Origin: Bradyrhizobium uaiense
GTDB taxonomy: Bacteria; Pseudomonadota; Alphaproteobacteria; Rhizobiales; Xanthobacteraceae
Direction of reading: 5' to 3'
NCBI RefSeq assembly: GCF_010811875.1
Contig: NZ_VKHP01000017.1
Span: forward strand, 1 to 64,000
DNA: 64,000 bases
The translations under genes and the position numbers were made by a program. The notes under the pieces were generated by a model, which saw nothing but the letters and a program-made list of their open reading frames with translations, did no database searches and was not told the origin of the DNA. Shown here one piece after another: positions 17,726-25,576 of the stretch. Numbering within the stretch: the stretch's first letter is position 1; each line of letters opens with the position of its first letter.

Positions 17726-17829
17726 TCCAACTTGTCCGTCGCGTGAGACAAAATGTCTGCCCTAAGGGCGGTGATCGCCCTCTAATTCATTGAATTTGCG
17801 TCGTCTTGGGATTTGGCGTGCTCCTTGCT
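17726..17829 (+). promoter_or_regulatory. Sigma-54 promoter with activator and IHF sites (DUF1488 gene)
   Basis: The -24/-12 element is TGGCGTGCTCCTTGCT at 17814-17829. The proximal activator site GACAAAATGTC is at 17747-17757 and a degenerate distal copy TCCAACTTGTC at 17726-17736, 21 bp apart. An IHF-like site TAATTCATTGAAT is at 17783-17795, 26 bp from the -24 GG. The -24 has a T-G-G-C-G core, weaker than in the other copies. Confidence 0.78.
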
Positions 17830-17908
17830 CTGGGAGCACCCGAGTCAATGAGCGTATGGCCGATCGGTCCGGGTTGATCCGGAGCGACCGTCGCTTAAGG
17901 ACCGTTAG

Positions 17909-18181
17909 ATGGCGCTCGCTCGAGATCCCGATGGTCAGTATGAGGTTCACCGTCATGGAATCTATTTCGTGATGTACAATGACAGTGCCGAGGTTACGTG
18001 CATGATTGGGCGCAGAGCCCTCAATGTGATGCGCGTGCGGTTTCATCCCGCTCTGAGCGCCGAGGAGTTTTTCCTGATGCGTCGATCGCGCATCGAACGC
18101 GCCGCCAGCGATAAGTTCGAAAATCGTCAGTCCAGCGTCACCCGCGTGGTTTCGCTCGATCGGTTCGACGTGGATTTCTGA
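17909..18181 (+). CDS. DUF1488 family protein
   Basis: A 90-aa protein matching the DUF1488 family, small cytoplasmic proteins of unknown function. Visible features are the opening RDPDGQYEVHRHGIYFVMY, a central TCMIGRRALNVM and a conserved basic helix EEFFLMRRSRIERAASDKF. It has one cysteine. The ATG is preceded by TAAGGA 8 bases upstream. It stands alone behind its own sigma-54 promoter, the 201-bp region after it (18182-18382) showing no gene. Its co-regulation with chaperones hints at a stress role, which is inference. Confidence 0.78.
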   Translation: MALARDPDGQYEVHRHGIYFVMYNDSAEVTCMIGRRALNVMRVRFHPALSAEEFFLMRRSRIERAASDKFENRQSSVTRVVSLDRFDVDF

Positions 18182-18382
18182 ACCCAACTCAACTTTATAA
18201 ATGATGTTACAACTCGACACAGCGGCCGCATTCTCCGTGCCGTCACAGGGAAATCCTCCCGGATCCGACGCATCGGTGTCCGCAGAATGTCTATGCTGGC
18301 CAGCCCGCGGCAGCGAAGCTCAGACCAGCGCAGCCTTGCAATGCGGGCGTGGGAATCGACCTGGAGTGCCGGAGAGGCGGCA

Positions 18383-19279
18383 ATGATCGTACGTTCCAAG
18401 CCCGGCTTCTGGGACGTCGCGTTTGCGGTCAACGGGTCGATCTTGCCGCGGATCGCGCCGCATCTGGTGGCGATTGCACTGATCAGTGTGTTGGCCATCT
18501 TCGCCGCCATGGAGCATCCGGGTATTTTCGCGCGCATCTCCGCGGTGCCGTTCACGTTGATCGGCATCGCGCTATCGGTCTTCATGAGCTTCCGAAACAG
18601 CACATGTTACGCCCGCTGGTGGGAGGGACGCGAGCTCTGGGGTAAGCTGATCATCGCCTGCCGCTCGTTCGCACGTCAGATCTCCACCCTCGAAGACGAC
18701 GATCGGCGTGTCCTGCTCCGCGGCCTGTGCGGCTTCTGCTCCGGACTAACGGCGCGCCTGCGCGGGGAGGACGAAGTGGCGGCGATCAAGCCATGGAGCG
18801 AAATCGACGTCGCTTCAGTCGGCCCCAACCCGACCAATGCCGTACTTAACCAGATCGGGCTACACTGCTTGATGCTGATGAAGCGGGATCGGATCGAGCC
18901 GATCCACTACGCAGTCCTGGAGGGGCAACTCACCGCTCTCTCCGACGTGCAAGGCGGATGCGAGCGTATCGCGTCCACTCCGGTGCCATTCGCCTATTCG
19001 CTGTTGCTGCATCGAACCGCGCTGATCTTCTGCGTGACGTTGCCGTTCGCGCTCGCCGGATCGCTCGATTGGTGGACGCTGCTGCCCGTTCTGCTCGTCG
19101 CCTACACCTTCTTCGGCCTCGACGCGCTCGGCCATCAGCTTGAGGCTCCCTTCGGGTCGGAGCCAAATGCTCTTCCGCTTGACGCAATGAGGCGAGGCAT
19201 CGAGCGCGAAATGCTCGCCCTGCTCGGAGAGCGCGATTTGCCGGCTCCGATCGAGCCTCGTCAGAACGTGCTGATGTAA
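18383..19279 (+). CDS. Bestrophin-like (UPF0187) membrane protein
   Basis: A 298-aa membrane protein of the bestrophin/UPF0187 family, anion channels. It begins FWDVAFAVNGSILPRIAPHL, with transmembrane helices around residues 25-45, 47-65, 205-225 and 230-250. The family motif SFRNSTCYARWWEGRELWG, near residue 65, is present, as are HLLL-type elements LLHRTALIFCVTLPFAL and the C-terminal HQLEAPFGSEPNALPLDAM. ATG at 18383 follows GGAGAGG. Bacterial homologues are pentameric ion channels; the direction and ion here are unknown. It may share the DUF1488 transcript, as no terminator lies between. Confidence 0.85.
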   Translation: MIVRSKPGFWDVAFAVNGSILPRIAPHLVAIALISVLAIFAAMEHPGIFARISAVPFTLIGIALSVFMSFRNSTCYARWWEGRELWGKLIIACRSFARQISTLEDDDRRVLLRGLCGFCSGLTARLRGEDEVAAIKPWSEIDVASVGPNPTNAVLNQIGLHCLMLMKRDRIEPIHYAVLEGQLTALSDVQGGCERIASTPVPFAYSLLLHRTALIFCVTLPFALAGSLDWWTLLPVLLVAYTFFGLDALGHQLEAPFGSEPNALPLDAMRRGIEREMLALLGERDLPAPIEPRQNVLM

Positions 19280-19328
19280 CTCCGCCGTGAATCGTCGAAA
19301 GCAGCGAACCCCAAACCACGCCAACGAC

Positions 19329-19469
19329 TCAGTGTGGGGTTGTCGCGGGTCGCCAGGAAAGATCGTTGGACCAAACGTAGATGGCGATAACTGCCAGGCA
19401 CAAGGCGATACCAACCCAGAAGACGGGCGAATGATGGATCGGTCGTCGGCTCGCCGGATCGCGCTTCAT
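19329..19469 (-). CDS. Small single-span membrane protein (46 aa)
   Basis: A minus-strand ORF of 46 codons with a very good ribosome binding site (GAGGAG, 5 bases before the ATG at 19469). The protein has a basic N-terminus MKRDPASRRPIHHSP, one transmembrane helix FWVGIALCLAVIAIYV and a short tail SNDLSWRPATTPH. Positive residues before the helix suggest the N-terminus stays in the cytoplasm. I know of no named family. Apart from this gene, the 468-bp region between the bestrophin gene and the CsbD promoter contains nothing I can support. Confidence 0.6.
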   Translation of the reverse strand: MKRDPASRRPIHHSPVFWVGIALCLAVIAIYVWSNDLSWRPATTPH

Positions 19470-19724
19470 TCGAACTCCTCATTTGCACGAATAGTCGACG
19501 AAGCGTCCTTGCGCAAGAACGCGGTGTCTCAACGTTCGTGAACGTAAGCGAAAGCGATGGAGGAGTCATTCGTCATCGCGTTCTCCACGCCGTCCATTGC
19601 GCCAAGCAAATGCATTCGGACTTCGGCCCCGTTGACGCGAGCTCGTGTCCATAGCGACGGTATCAAGCGTTGCGCCAAAAGATGAAGCCGCGGCCAGAAG
19701 CGGATGCTGCAATCTTCCATGCCG

Positions 19725-19827
19725 GACAACTTGGCCAAATCTGTCGTGACAAATTGTCCATTGTCGGCGGCCCGCACCGCCTAACTCATTGATATGACGA
19801 TGCGCTCAGACTGGCACGCCTGTTGCT
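19725..19827 (+). promoter_or_regulatory. Sigma-54 promoter with activator and IHF sites (csbD)
   Basis: The -24/-12 element is TGGCACGCCTGTTGCT at 19812-19827, a near-consensus match. The proximal activator site GACAAATTGTC lies at 19748-19758 (60 bp from the -24), a one-mismatch distal copy GACAACTTGGC at 19725-19735 (23 bp further), and a perfect IHF consensus TAACTCATTGATA at 19782-19794 (25 bp from the -24). Confidence 0.88.
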
Positions 19828-19876
19828 AACCTCTCTTCGATGCACGTTTCACGGTTAGGAAAAGAAGGAGATGAAA

Positions 19877-20083
19877 ATGAACTGGGATCGCATCGAGGGA
19901 AACTGGAAGGCCGCCAAGGGTGCACTCAAGGCGACATGGGGCAAGCTGACCGACAACGACATTGACATCATCAATGGCGACAGGGAGCGGCTGGAGGGCA
20001 AGCTGCAAGATCTCTACGGCATCGACAAGAACCAGGTTCGCAAAGAGGTCGACAAGTGGGCGCGGGAAGCAAACTGGGATTGA
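19877..20083 (+). CDS. CsbD family stress protein
   Basis: A 68-aa hydrophilic protein with the CsbD signature MNWDRIEGNWKAAKGALKAT, then GDRERLEGKLQDLYG and a C-terminal basic helix. CsbD-like proteins are general stress proteins without enzymatic motifs, abundant after osmotic and other stress. The second ATG (19877) is chosen, because AAGGAG directly abuts the first one at 19871 and the family normally starts MNWD. It is first behind a full sigma-54 promoter; a GC-rich hairpin follows at 20114-20129, so only part of the transcripts may reach the respiratory genes. Confidence 0.88.
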   Translation: MNWDRIEGNWKAAKGALKATWGKLTDNDIDIINGDRERLEGKLQDLYGIDKNQVRKEVDKWAREANWD

Positions 20084-20113
20084 TCTCGATTGACCGATCC
20101 CGGTGGATCGACG

Positions 20114-20129
20114 GCTGCCGCGAGGCAGC
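20114..20129 (+). terminator. Possible attenuating hairpin after csbD
   Basis: GCTGCC and GGCAGC flank a GCGA tetraloop, a stable six-pair stem 30 bp after the csbD stop. No T-run follows, so it may protect the csbD message or slow polymerase more than terminate fully. Confidence 0.4.
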
Positions 20130-20314
20130 AGCGGCGCTGGATCTGGATTGATCGAGCCTGTTCGCAATCGAACGCTGAACGTCATCACAGTGGGTAGCAA
20201 GGCTAAGCAGCACCCGGGCCGGCGAAGTCCGGCCTCAAGACTCGCTTGAACGGTCTGAACTGAGTTTCGTCCCGCCGAAACCGCCAAGCTGAACCGGATA
20301 CACGAGGAGGTACA

Positions 20315-20524
20315 ATGTCAAAGGATCACGACAAGGCGTCGCACGGATCGCAGGACGCACGACGTCACAAGATCGATCATCAAACGCGGCACGAGTGGCT
20401 TCACAGAGACGTGGGCCTCCAGGATGCGTGGCGCGCCTCCGGCATGACGCGCGATGACTTCATCCGGCACAACGAAAGCCTGATCGACAAGGTGATCGTC
20501 GCCAACCTCGATCAGGATCGATAG
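20315..20524 (+). CDS. Small hydrophilic hypothetical protein
   Basis: A 69-aa protein rich in His, Asp and Arg, without cysteine or membrane segment. Its second half HEWLHRDVGLQDAWRASGMTR (in parts) looks like one or two amphipathic helices. GAGGAGG stands 6 bases before the ATG, so expression is well supported. It sits between csbD and the YdeP-like oxidoreductase gene and probably belongs to the same operon. No family is recognised. A role as a stress-protective or cofactor-related accessory protein would be a guess. Confidence 0.6.
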   Translation: MSKDHDKASHGSQDARRHKIDHQTRHEWLHRDVGLQDAWRASGMTRDDFIRHNESLIDKVIVANLDQDR

Positions 20525-20621
20525 AGCGGGCCGATAACGGCCCGGCGTACCCGCGGGTGATCATATTCAGGTCACCCGGCTGAAAACCCTGTTGAAGATC
20601 TGGCAATTGCGGAGTTGATTT

Positions 20622-22889
20622 ATGTTGGACGGTAAGCCGCGCTTCAAGACGTATCATCATCCCGCCGGCGGTTGGGGGGCTGCCGCCGCGACTGCAAAGA
20701 TTCTTCTCGAGCAGAGTGTGGTGACGAAGGGGTCGCGCGCGCTTCTGTCAATGAATCAGCCCGGCGGGTTCAAGTGCTCGAGCTGTGCGTTTCCCGACGC
20801 GGAATGCAAGAAGACACTCGATTTCTGCGAGAACGGCGCCAAGGCGCTGGCGTTTGAGGCAACGAAGTTTCGAGTCACGCGCGAGTTCTTTGAACGGCAC
20901 ACCGTGTCCGAGCTCATGGAGCGGTCGGACTACTGGCTCGAGATGCAGGGACGTTTGACGGAGCCGATGCGTTATGACTCATCATCGGATCGCTACGTGC
21001 CGTGCAGCTGGGACGACGCATTCGCCCTGATCGGCAGGCATCTGCGGGCTCTCGAAACTCCGCACCAGGCGGAGTTCTATACATCCGGCCGCACGCCCAA
21101 CGAGGCGGCGTTTCTCTACTCGATATTCGTCCGGGAGTTCGGAACCAACAATTTCCCCGATTGCTCGAACATGTGCCACGAGCCGACCAGCCGGGGCCTG
21201 CCGCCCTCGATCGGTGTCGGAAAGGGCACCGTTATCCTCGACGATTTCGAGCACGCCGAAGCGATTTTCGTCATCGGGCAGAACACCGGAACGAACTCGC
21301 CGCGGATGATGAGTAATCTGGTCGAAGCGAGCAAGCGCGGCGTTCCGATCGTCGCCGTCAATCCGATGCCCGAGCGTGCGTTGGTGCGCTTCGCCGATCC
21401 GCAGGATGTCATCCAGATGGCAACCTTCGGCTCGACCAGGATTGCCAGCGAGTTCGTTCACGTCCGCATCGGAGGCGACCTTGCCTTCCTCAAAGGCGTC
21501 ATGAAAGTCATGTTCGAACGGGAGGAATCCGGCGAGAAGATCGTCGACTGGGAGTTTATCCGTGAGCATACCGTCGGCCTCGATGCAGTCCGGAGCGACG
21601 CGATGGCGCAGACGTGGTCGGAGCTGGAGCGGGCTTCCGGGCTTGAGGAAGCGCAAATCCGCAGGTGCGCCGAAATCTACATTCGCTCGCGCGCGACAAT
21701 CATTTGCTACGGGATGGGCATTACGCAGCATCAGGAGGGGTCGCGGCTGGTGCAGCAGCTGGTCAATCTGCTCCTGCTCAAAGGCAATTTCGGCAAGCCG
21801 GGCGCCGGAATTTCACCCATCCGCGGTCATTCCAATGTGCAGGGAGATCGCACCGTCGGGATCGATGAGCAGCCGAGCCAGGACTATCTCGATCGCGTTC
21901 GCGATGTTTTTGGCTTCGAACCTCCGCGCGAGCATGGTCATCATACCATTGAGTCGGTCGCCGCGATGCAGGCGGGGACGGCGAAGGTTTTCATCGGCCT
22001 CGGCGGCAATTTCGTCCGCGCGGTGCCCGACACCGAACGCTCGTACGCCGCTATGCAGAAGCTCGCGCTGACGGTCGCCATCACGACCAAGTTGAATCGC
22101 GGACATCTGGTTCACGGTCGCGATGCCTTGATGCTGCCCGTTATCGCGCGATCGGAGATCATCCGAACGACAGCCGGCGAGCAATTCCTGACGATCGAGG
22201 ACTCGATGTCAAACGTCACCGCGTCTCGTGGCGTGTTGTCGCCGGCGAGCCCGCATCTGCTTCCGGAGGTGGAAATCGTCTGCCGGATCGCGCAAGCGAC
22301 GTTGCCGAACAGCAAGGTCGACTGGAAGAGCTACAGCGAGGACTACGGCCTGATCCGCGACAAGATCGCGGAGGTTTATCCGGAGATCTACAACGACTTC
22401 TCCGAGCGCATCGAAAGTCCGAGAGGATTTCACCTCGATGTGCCGCCGCGCGAGCTGGTGTGGCCGACGCCGAACGGCAAGGCGAACTTTCTGCTTCTGC
22501 CGGGTCTGGAAGTGAACGCATCCGTTCCGGATCCCGACATGCTGCGGCTGGCCACCATTCGCTCGCACGATCAATTCAACACCACAATCTACAGCAACAA
22601 CGACCGCTACCGCGGTGTCTACAATGACCGCATGGTTCTCTTCATGAACGCCGAGGATCGAGCGTCGCGAGGGCTTGAAGACGGATCGAGCATTGCGCTC
22701 GAGACGATCAGCGATGACGGCATACAGAGGCGCGTCAGCGGATTGAAGGTGCTGGATTATCCGATGCCGCGCGGATCGGTTGCGGGATATTACCCCGAGC
22801 TCAATCCGCTGCTGCCTCTCGACTCCTACGACAAGATCAGCGGGACGCCTGCCGCCAAGTCCATTCCAGTACGGGTTGTTGCCGCCTAG
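20622..22889 (+). CDS. FdhF/YdeP family molybdopterin oxidoreductase
   Basis: A 755-aa bis-MGD-type oxidoreductase. An N-terminal four-cysteine segment (KCSSCAFPDAECKK, then LDFCENGAKA, residues 47-70) is diagnostic of the YdeP/FdhF-like branch. The Moco region contains NMCHEPTSRGL near residue 185, with Cys-His as in formate dehydrogenases. GQNTGTNSPRM, PIRGHSNVQGDRT and the C-terminal domain SHDQFNTTIYSNNDRYRG follow. YdeP-type proteins are linked with acid resistance in E. coli and their substrate is uncertain. It has no twin-arginine signal, so it is cytoplasmic. An FdhD sulfurtransferase encoded at 30293-31102 would activate its cofactor. Confidence 0.88.
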   Translation: MLDGKPRFKTYHHPAGGWGAAAATAKILLEQSVVTKGSRALLSMNQPGGFKCSSCAFPDAECKKTLDFCENGAKALAFEATKFRVTREFFERHTVSELMERSDYWLEMQGRLTEPMRYDSSSDRYVPCSWDDAFALIGRHLRALETPHQAEFYTSGRTPNEAAFLYSIFVREFGTNNFPDCSNMCHEPTSRGLPPSIGVGKGTVILDDFEHAEAIFVIGQNTGTNSPRMMSNLVEASKRGVPIVAVNPMPERALVRFADPQDVIQMATFGSTRIASEFVHVRIGGDLAFLKGVMKVMFEREESGEKIVDWEFIREHTVGLDAVRSDAMAQTWSELERASGLEEAQIRRCAEIYIRSRATIICYGMGITQHQEGSRLVQQLVNLLLLKGNFGKPGAGISPIRGHSNVQGDRTVGIDEQPSQDYLDRVRDVFGFEPPREHGHHTIESVAAMQAGTAKVFIGLGGNFVRAVPDTERSYAAMQKLALTVAITTKLNRGHLVHGRDALMLPVIARSEIIRTTAGEQFLTIEDSMSNVTASRGVLSPASPHLLPEVEIVCRIAQATLPNSKVDWKSYSEDYGLIRDKIAEVYPEIYNDFSERIESPRGFHLDVPPRELVWPTPNGKANFLLLPGLEVNASVPDPDMLRLATIRSHDQFNTTIYSNNDRYRGVYNDRMVLFMNAEDRASRGLEDGSSIALETISDDGIQRRVSGLKVLDYPMPRGSVAGYYPELNPLLPLDSYDKISGTPAAKSIPVRVVAA

Positions 22890-22950
22890 TCGGTCGGATG
22901 CCGGAGACGAAGTGCCGGGACGCATATCCTGAGGCAAGGAGGGGACATTG

Positions 22951-24360
22951 TTGGACAATCTCGATGCGGTGATTTTGGCACGTGCCCAGTTTGCGTTCAC
23001 CGTCTCGTTCCATTTCATATTTCCGTCGTTCTCGATCGGGCTTGCGAGCTATCTGATGGTGCTCGAAGCGTTGTGGCTGAAGACGGGACAAGGCGTTTAT
23101 GCCAACCTGTTCCGCTACTGGCTGAAGATCTTCGCCGTCGTGTTCGGTATGGGTGTCGTCTCAGGGGTGGTGCTCTCGTATCAGTTCGGCACGAATTGGT
23201 CTGTATTCTCGACGCGAGCCGGGCCGATCATCGGGCCGCTCATGGCCTATGAGGTGATGACGGCCTTCTTTCTGGAGGCCGGATTCCTCGGCGTCATGCT
23301 GTTCGGCATGAGCAAAGTCGGCAAAGGCCTCCATTTCTTCGCAACCTGCATGGTCGCGCTCGGTACGCTGATCTCGGCAACCTGGATCATTGCCGTGAAC
23401 AGCTGGATGCAGACGCCGGCGGGCTTCGCGATCAATGCGAAGGATCAGTTCGTGCCCGCCGGATCCTGGATCCCGATCATCTTCACCGCGAGTTTTCCAT
23501 ATCGCCTCGTCCACACCGTGATCGCGGCCTATCTGACGACGGCGTTCGTGGTTGGCGGTGTGGGCGCCTGGCATTTGCTGCGGGACCGCACCAATGTCGG
23601 CGCGCGCAAGATGTTTTCGATGGCGATGTGGATGGCCGCGATCGTGACCCCGATCCAGATCCTCGCGGGTGATGCCCACGGACTCAACACGTTGGAACAC
23701 CAGCCCGCCAAGGTTCTCGCCATGGAAGGGCACTACGAACCCAGTCCCGATGGCGCGTCGCTGATCCTCTTCGGCTTCCCCAGCAACGAGGCAGCGCAGG
23801 TCCGATACAAGCTCGAAGTGCCGCGCCTCGGATCGCTGATCCTCAAACACGATCCGGCCGCACCTCTGCCGGGGCTCAGCGACTTCCCCAGGGATCAATG
23901 GCCGCCGGTGCCGATCGTGTTCTGGTCGTTCCGGATCATGGTCGGCCTTGGATTTGCGATGCTCGCTGTCGGTCTCTGGAGCCTGCTCGCGCGCTTCCGG
24001 GGAATGCTCTACGACTGGGCCTGGTTGCATCGCGCCTGTGTCGCGCTCGGACCGGCCGGCTTTGTCGCCGTGATCGCCGGATGGGTGACGACGGAGGTCG
24101 GTCGGCAGCCCTTCACCGTCTACGGGCTGTTGCGAACGGCGGAATCGCATTCGCCGCTGGCGGCGCCGGCTGTAGCGGCCTCGCTTGTCGCTTTCGTGCT
24201 GGTGTACTTCGCAGCCTTCGGCGCCGGCACCTATTATCTCCTGCGCTTGATGGCAAAGCCACCCGCGCCGGGCGAGAAGGAGCCGCCCAAGGTGCCGCAG
24301 CGTGCTGCAGGCATTACGCCGGCGGGCAGTGTCGGCGTGCCTCTTACCGCGGCGGAGTGA
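22951..24360 (+). CDS. cydA: Cytochrome bd-type (cyanide-insensitive) quinol oxidase subunit I
   Basis: A 469-aa integral membrane protein with nine or so helices. Heme ligands are seen as the His in FTVSFHFIFPSFSIG (residue 21), the His in RLVHTVIAAYL (near 190) and the Met-containing region NSWMQTPAGF. GRQPF is the conserved quinol-oxidase motif. The Q-loop between helices is short, as in the CioA branch. Together with the next gene it oxidises quinol and reduces oxygen with high affinity, useful under low oxygen, sulfide or nitrosative stress. A TTG start at 22951 follows GGAGGGG. Confidence 0.92.
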   Translation: MDNLDAVILARAQFAFTVSFHFIFPSFSIGLASYLMVLEALWLKTGQGVYANLFRYWLKIFAVVFGMGVVSGVVLSYQFGTNWSVFSTRAGPIIGPLMAYEVMTAFFLEAGFLGVMLFGMSKVGKGLHFFATCMVALGTLISATWIIAVNSWMQTPAGFAINAKDQFVPAGSWIPIIFTASFPYRLVHTVIAAYLTTAFVVGGVGAWHLLRDRTNVGARKMFSMAMWMAAIVTPIQILAGDAHGLNTLEHQPAKVLAMEGHYEPSPDGASLILFGFPSNEAAQVRYKLEVPRLGSLILKHDPAAPLPGLSDFPRDQWPPVPIVFWSFRIMVGLGFAMLAVGLWSLLARFRGMLYDWAWLHRACVALGPAGFVAVIAGWVTTEVGRQPFTVYGLLRTAESHSPLAAPAVAASLVAFVLVYFAAFGAGTYYLLRLMAKPPAPGEKEPPKVPQRAAGITPAGSVGVPLTAAE

Positions 24361-24364
24361 GGCC

Positions 24365-25369
24365 ATGTACAGCATCGACCTTACCACTTTCTGGGCTGCC
24401 ATTATCGGCTTCGCGGTGATGGCCTACGTCGTCATGGACGGGTTCGACCTCGGCATCGGAATTCTGTTCCCGAGCTTCGCGGTCGGCGACGAGCGCGACC
24501 AGGCGATGAATTCGATCGCGCCGGTCTGGGATGGCAACGAGACGTGGCTGGTGATGGGCGGCGGCGGTCTGCTGGCGGCGTTTCCGCTGGCCTATGCCAT
24601 TATCCTTCCGGCCACCTATCCGTTGATGATTGCCATGCTGCTCGGGCTTGTCTTCCGTGGCGTTGCCTTTGAGTTCCGCTGGCGCGATCCGGGGCATCGG
24701 CCATTGTGGGACGTTGCCTTCTGGTTGGGTTCCCTGATTGCGGCTTTCGCGCAAGGCGTGACGCTTGGCGCAATCCTGCAGGGCATTCATGTCGTCAATG
24801 ATGCCTATGCCGGCGGTTGGCTCGACTGGTTAAGCCCATTCAGCATCCTGACCGGCGTCGCGGTTGTGATCGGTTATGCGCTGCTCGGCGCAACGTGGCT
24901 GATCTGGAAGACGGAGGGGACGAGCCAACGTCACGCACGCCGTGCCGCGTTCTGGCTCGGCGCCGGTACGCTGCTGGCGCTGGCGGCCGTCAGCGCAGTG
25001 ACACCGTTTCTCGACTATGACTATTGGCGGCGATGGTTCGCAATGCCCGGCGTCTTGTTGACGGCCCAGGTGCCGCTGTTGGTGCTGATCTGCGCGGCAA
25101 CCTTCTTCTGGAGTCTGAAGCGTGAGTTCGACCGGCTGCCGTTCCTCATGGCGCTGACCCTCTTCCTGCTGAGCTTCATCGGGCTCGGCATCAGCATTTA
25201 TCCTTACGCCGTTCCGCGCGCGATTACGATCTGGGATGCCGCGGCACCGGTCGAAAGCCAATTGTTCATGCTGGTGGGCGCCTGCGTGATCATTCCGCTC
25301 ATCCTCGCCTACACGGGTTGGGCCTACTGGGTGTTTCGCGGCAAGGCCGGCACCGCGGGATATCACTGA
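24365..25369 (+). CDS. cydB: Cytochrome bd-type quinol oxidase subunit II
   Basis: A 334-aa subunit with about eight transmembrane helices. The N-terminal signature DLTTFWAAIIGFAVMAYVVMDGFDLGIGIL is split by Met/Tyr as usual in CydB/CioB; PVWDGNETWLVMGGGGLLAAFP and RGVAFEFRWR are conserved. It starts 5 bp after the cydA stop and is translationally coupled. It has no heme ligands but stabilises subunit I. The ATG at 24365 gives a proper N-terminus, though the frame is open further upstream. Confidence 0.92.
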   Translation: MYSIDLTTFWAAIIGFAVMAYVVMDGFDLGIGILFPSFAVGDERDQAMNSIAPVWDGNETWLVMGGGGLLAAFPLAYAIILPATYPLMIAMLLGLVFRGVAFEFRWRDPGHRPLWDVAFWLGSLIAAFAQGVTLGAILQGIHVVNDAYAGGWLDWLSPFSILTGVAVVIGYALLGATWLIWKTEGTSQRHARRAAFWLGAGTLLALAAVSAVTPFLDYDYWRRWFAMPGVLLTAQVPLLVLICAATFFWSLKREFDRLPFLMALTLFLLSFIGLGISIYPYAVPRAITIWDAAAPVESQLFMLVGACVIIPLILAYTGWAYWVFRGKAGTAGYH

Positions 25370-25482
25370 TGCAGGCGCAGCTTCCGCTATGGCAACGGCT
25401 CGTGTGGATGGCCGCGATCTGGATCGCAAGCGTTGTGGCGGTCGGCTTCGTCTCGGGCGTGATCAGACTGTGGTTACGTTAG
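25369..25482 (+). CDS. DUF2474 small subunit of cytochrome bd (CydX-like)
   Basis: A 37-aa single-span membrane protein that begins at an ATG overlapping the cydB stop (TGATG). Sequence features: PLWQRLVWMAAIW, then SVVAVGFVSGVIRLWLR. This matches the DUF2474 family, tiny proteins typically encoded after cioAB and comparable to CydX/CydH, which stabilise the oxidase hemes. It is short and easily missed by gene callers. Confidence 0.8.
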   Translation: MQAQLPLWQRLVWMAAIWIASVVAVGFVSGVIRLWLR

Positions 25483-25576
25483 TCTCCCTCCATTCATCCT
25501 GATTTCCAAACCGTCCCGCTCGTCGCGACGCCGCGAATATGGCGGGAAAGCATCATCGGCTTCGGCACGTTCCCAA

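Noticed and set aside
23161..24402. 413-codon minus-strand frame opposite cydA
   Set aside because: Shadow of cydA without any domain; charged low-complexity composition.
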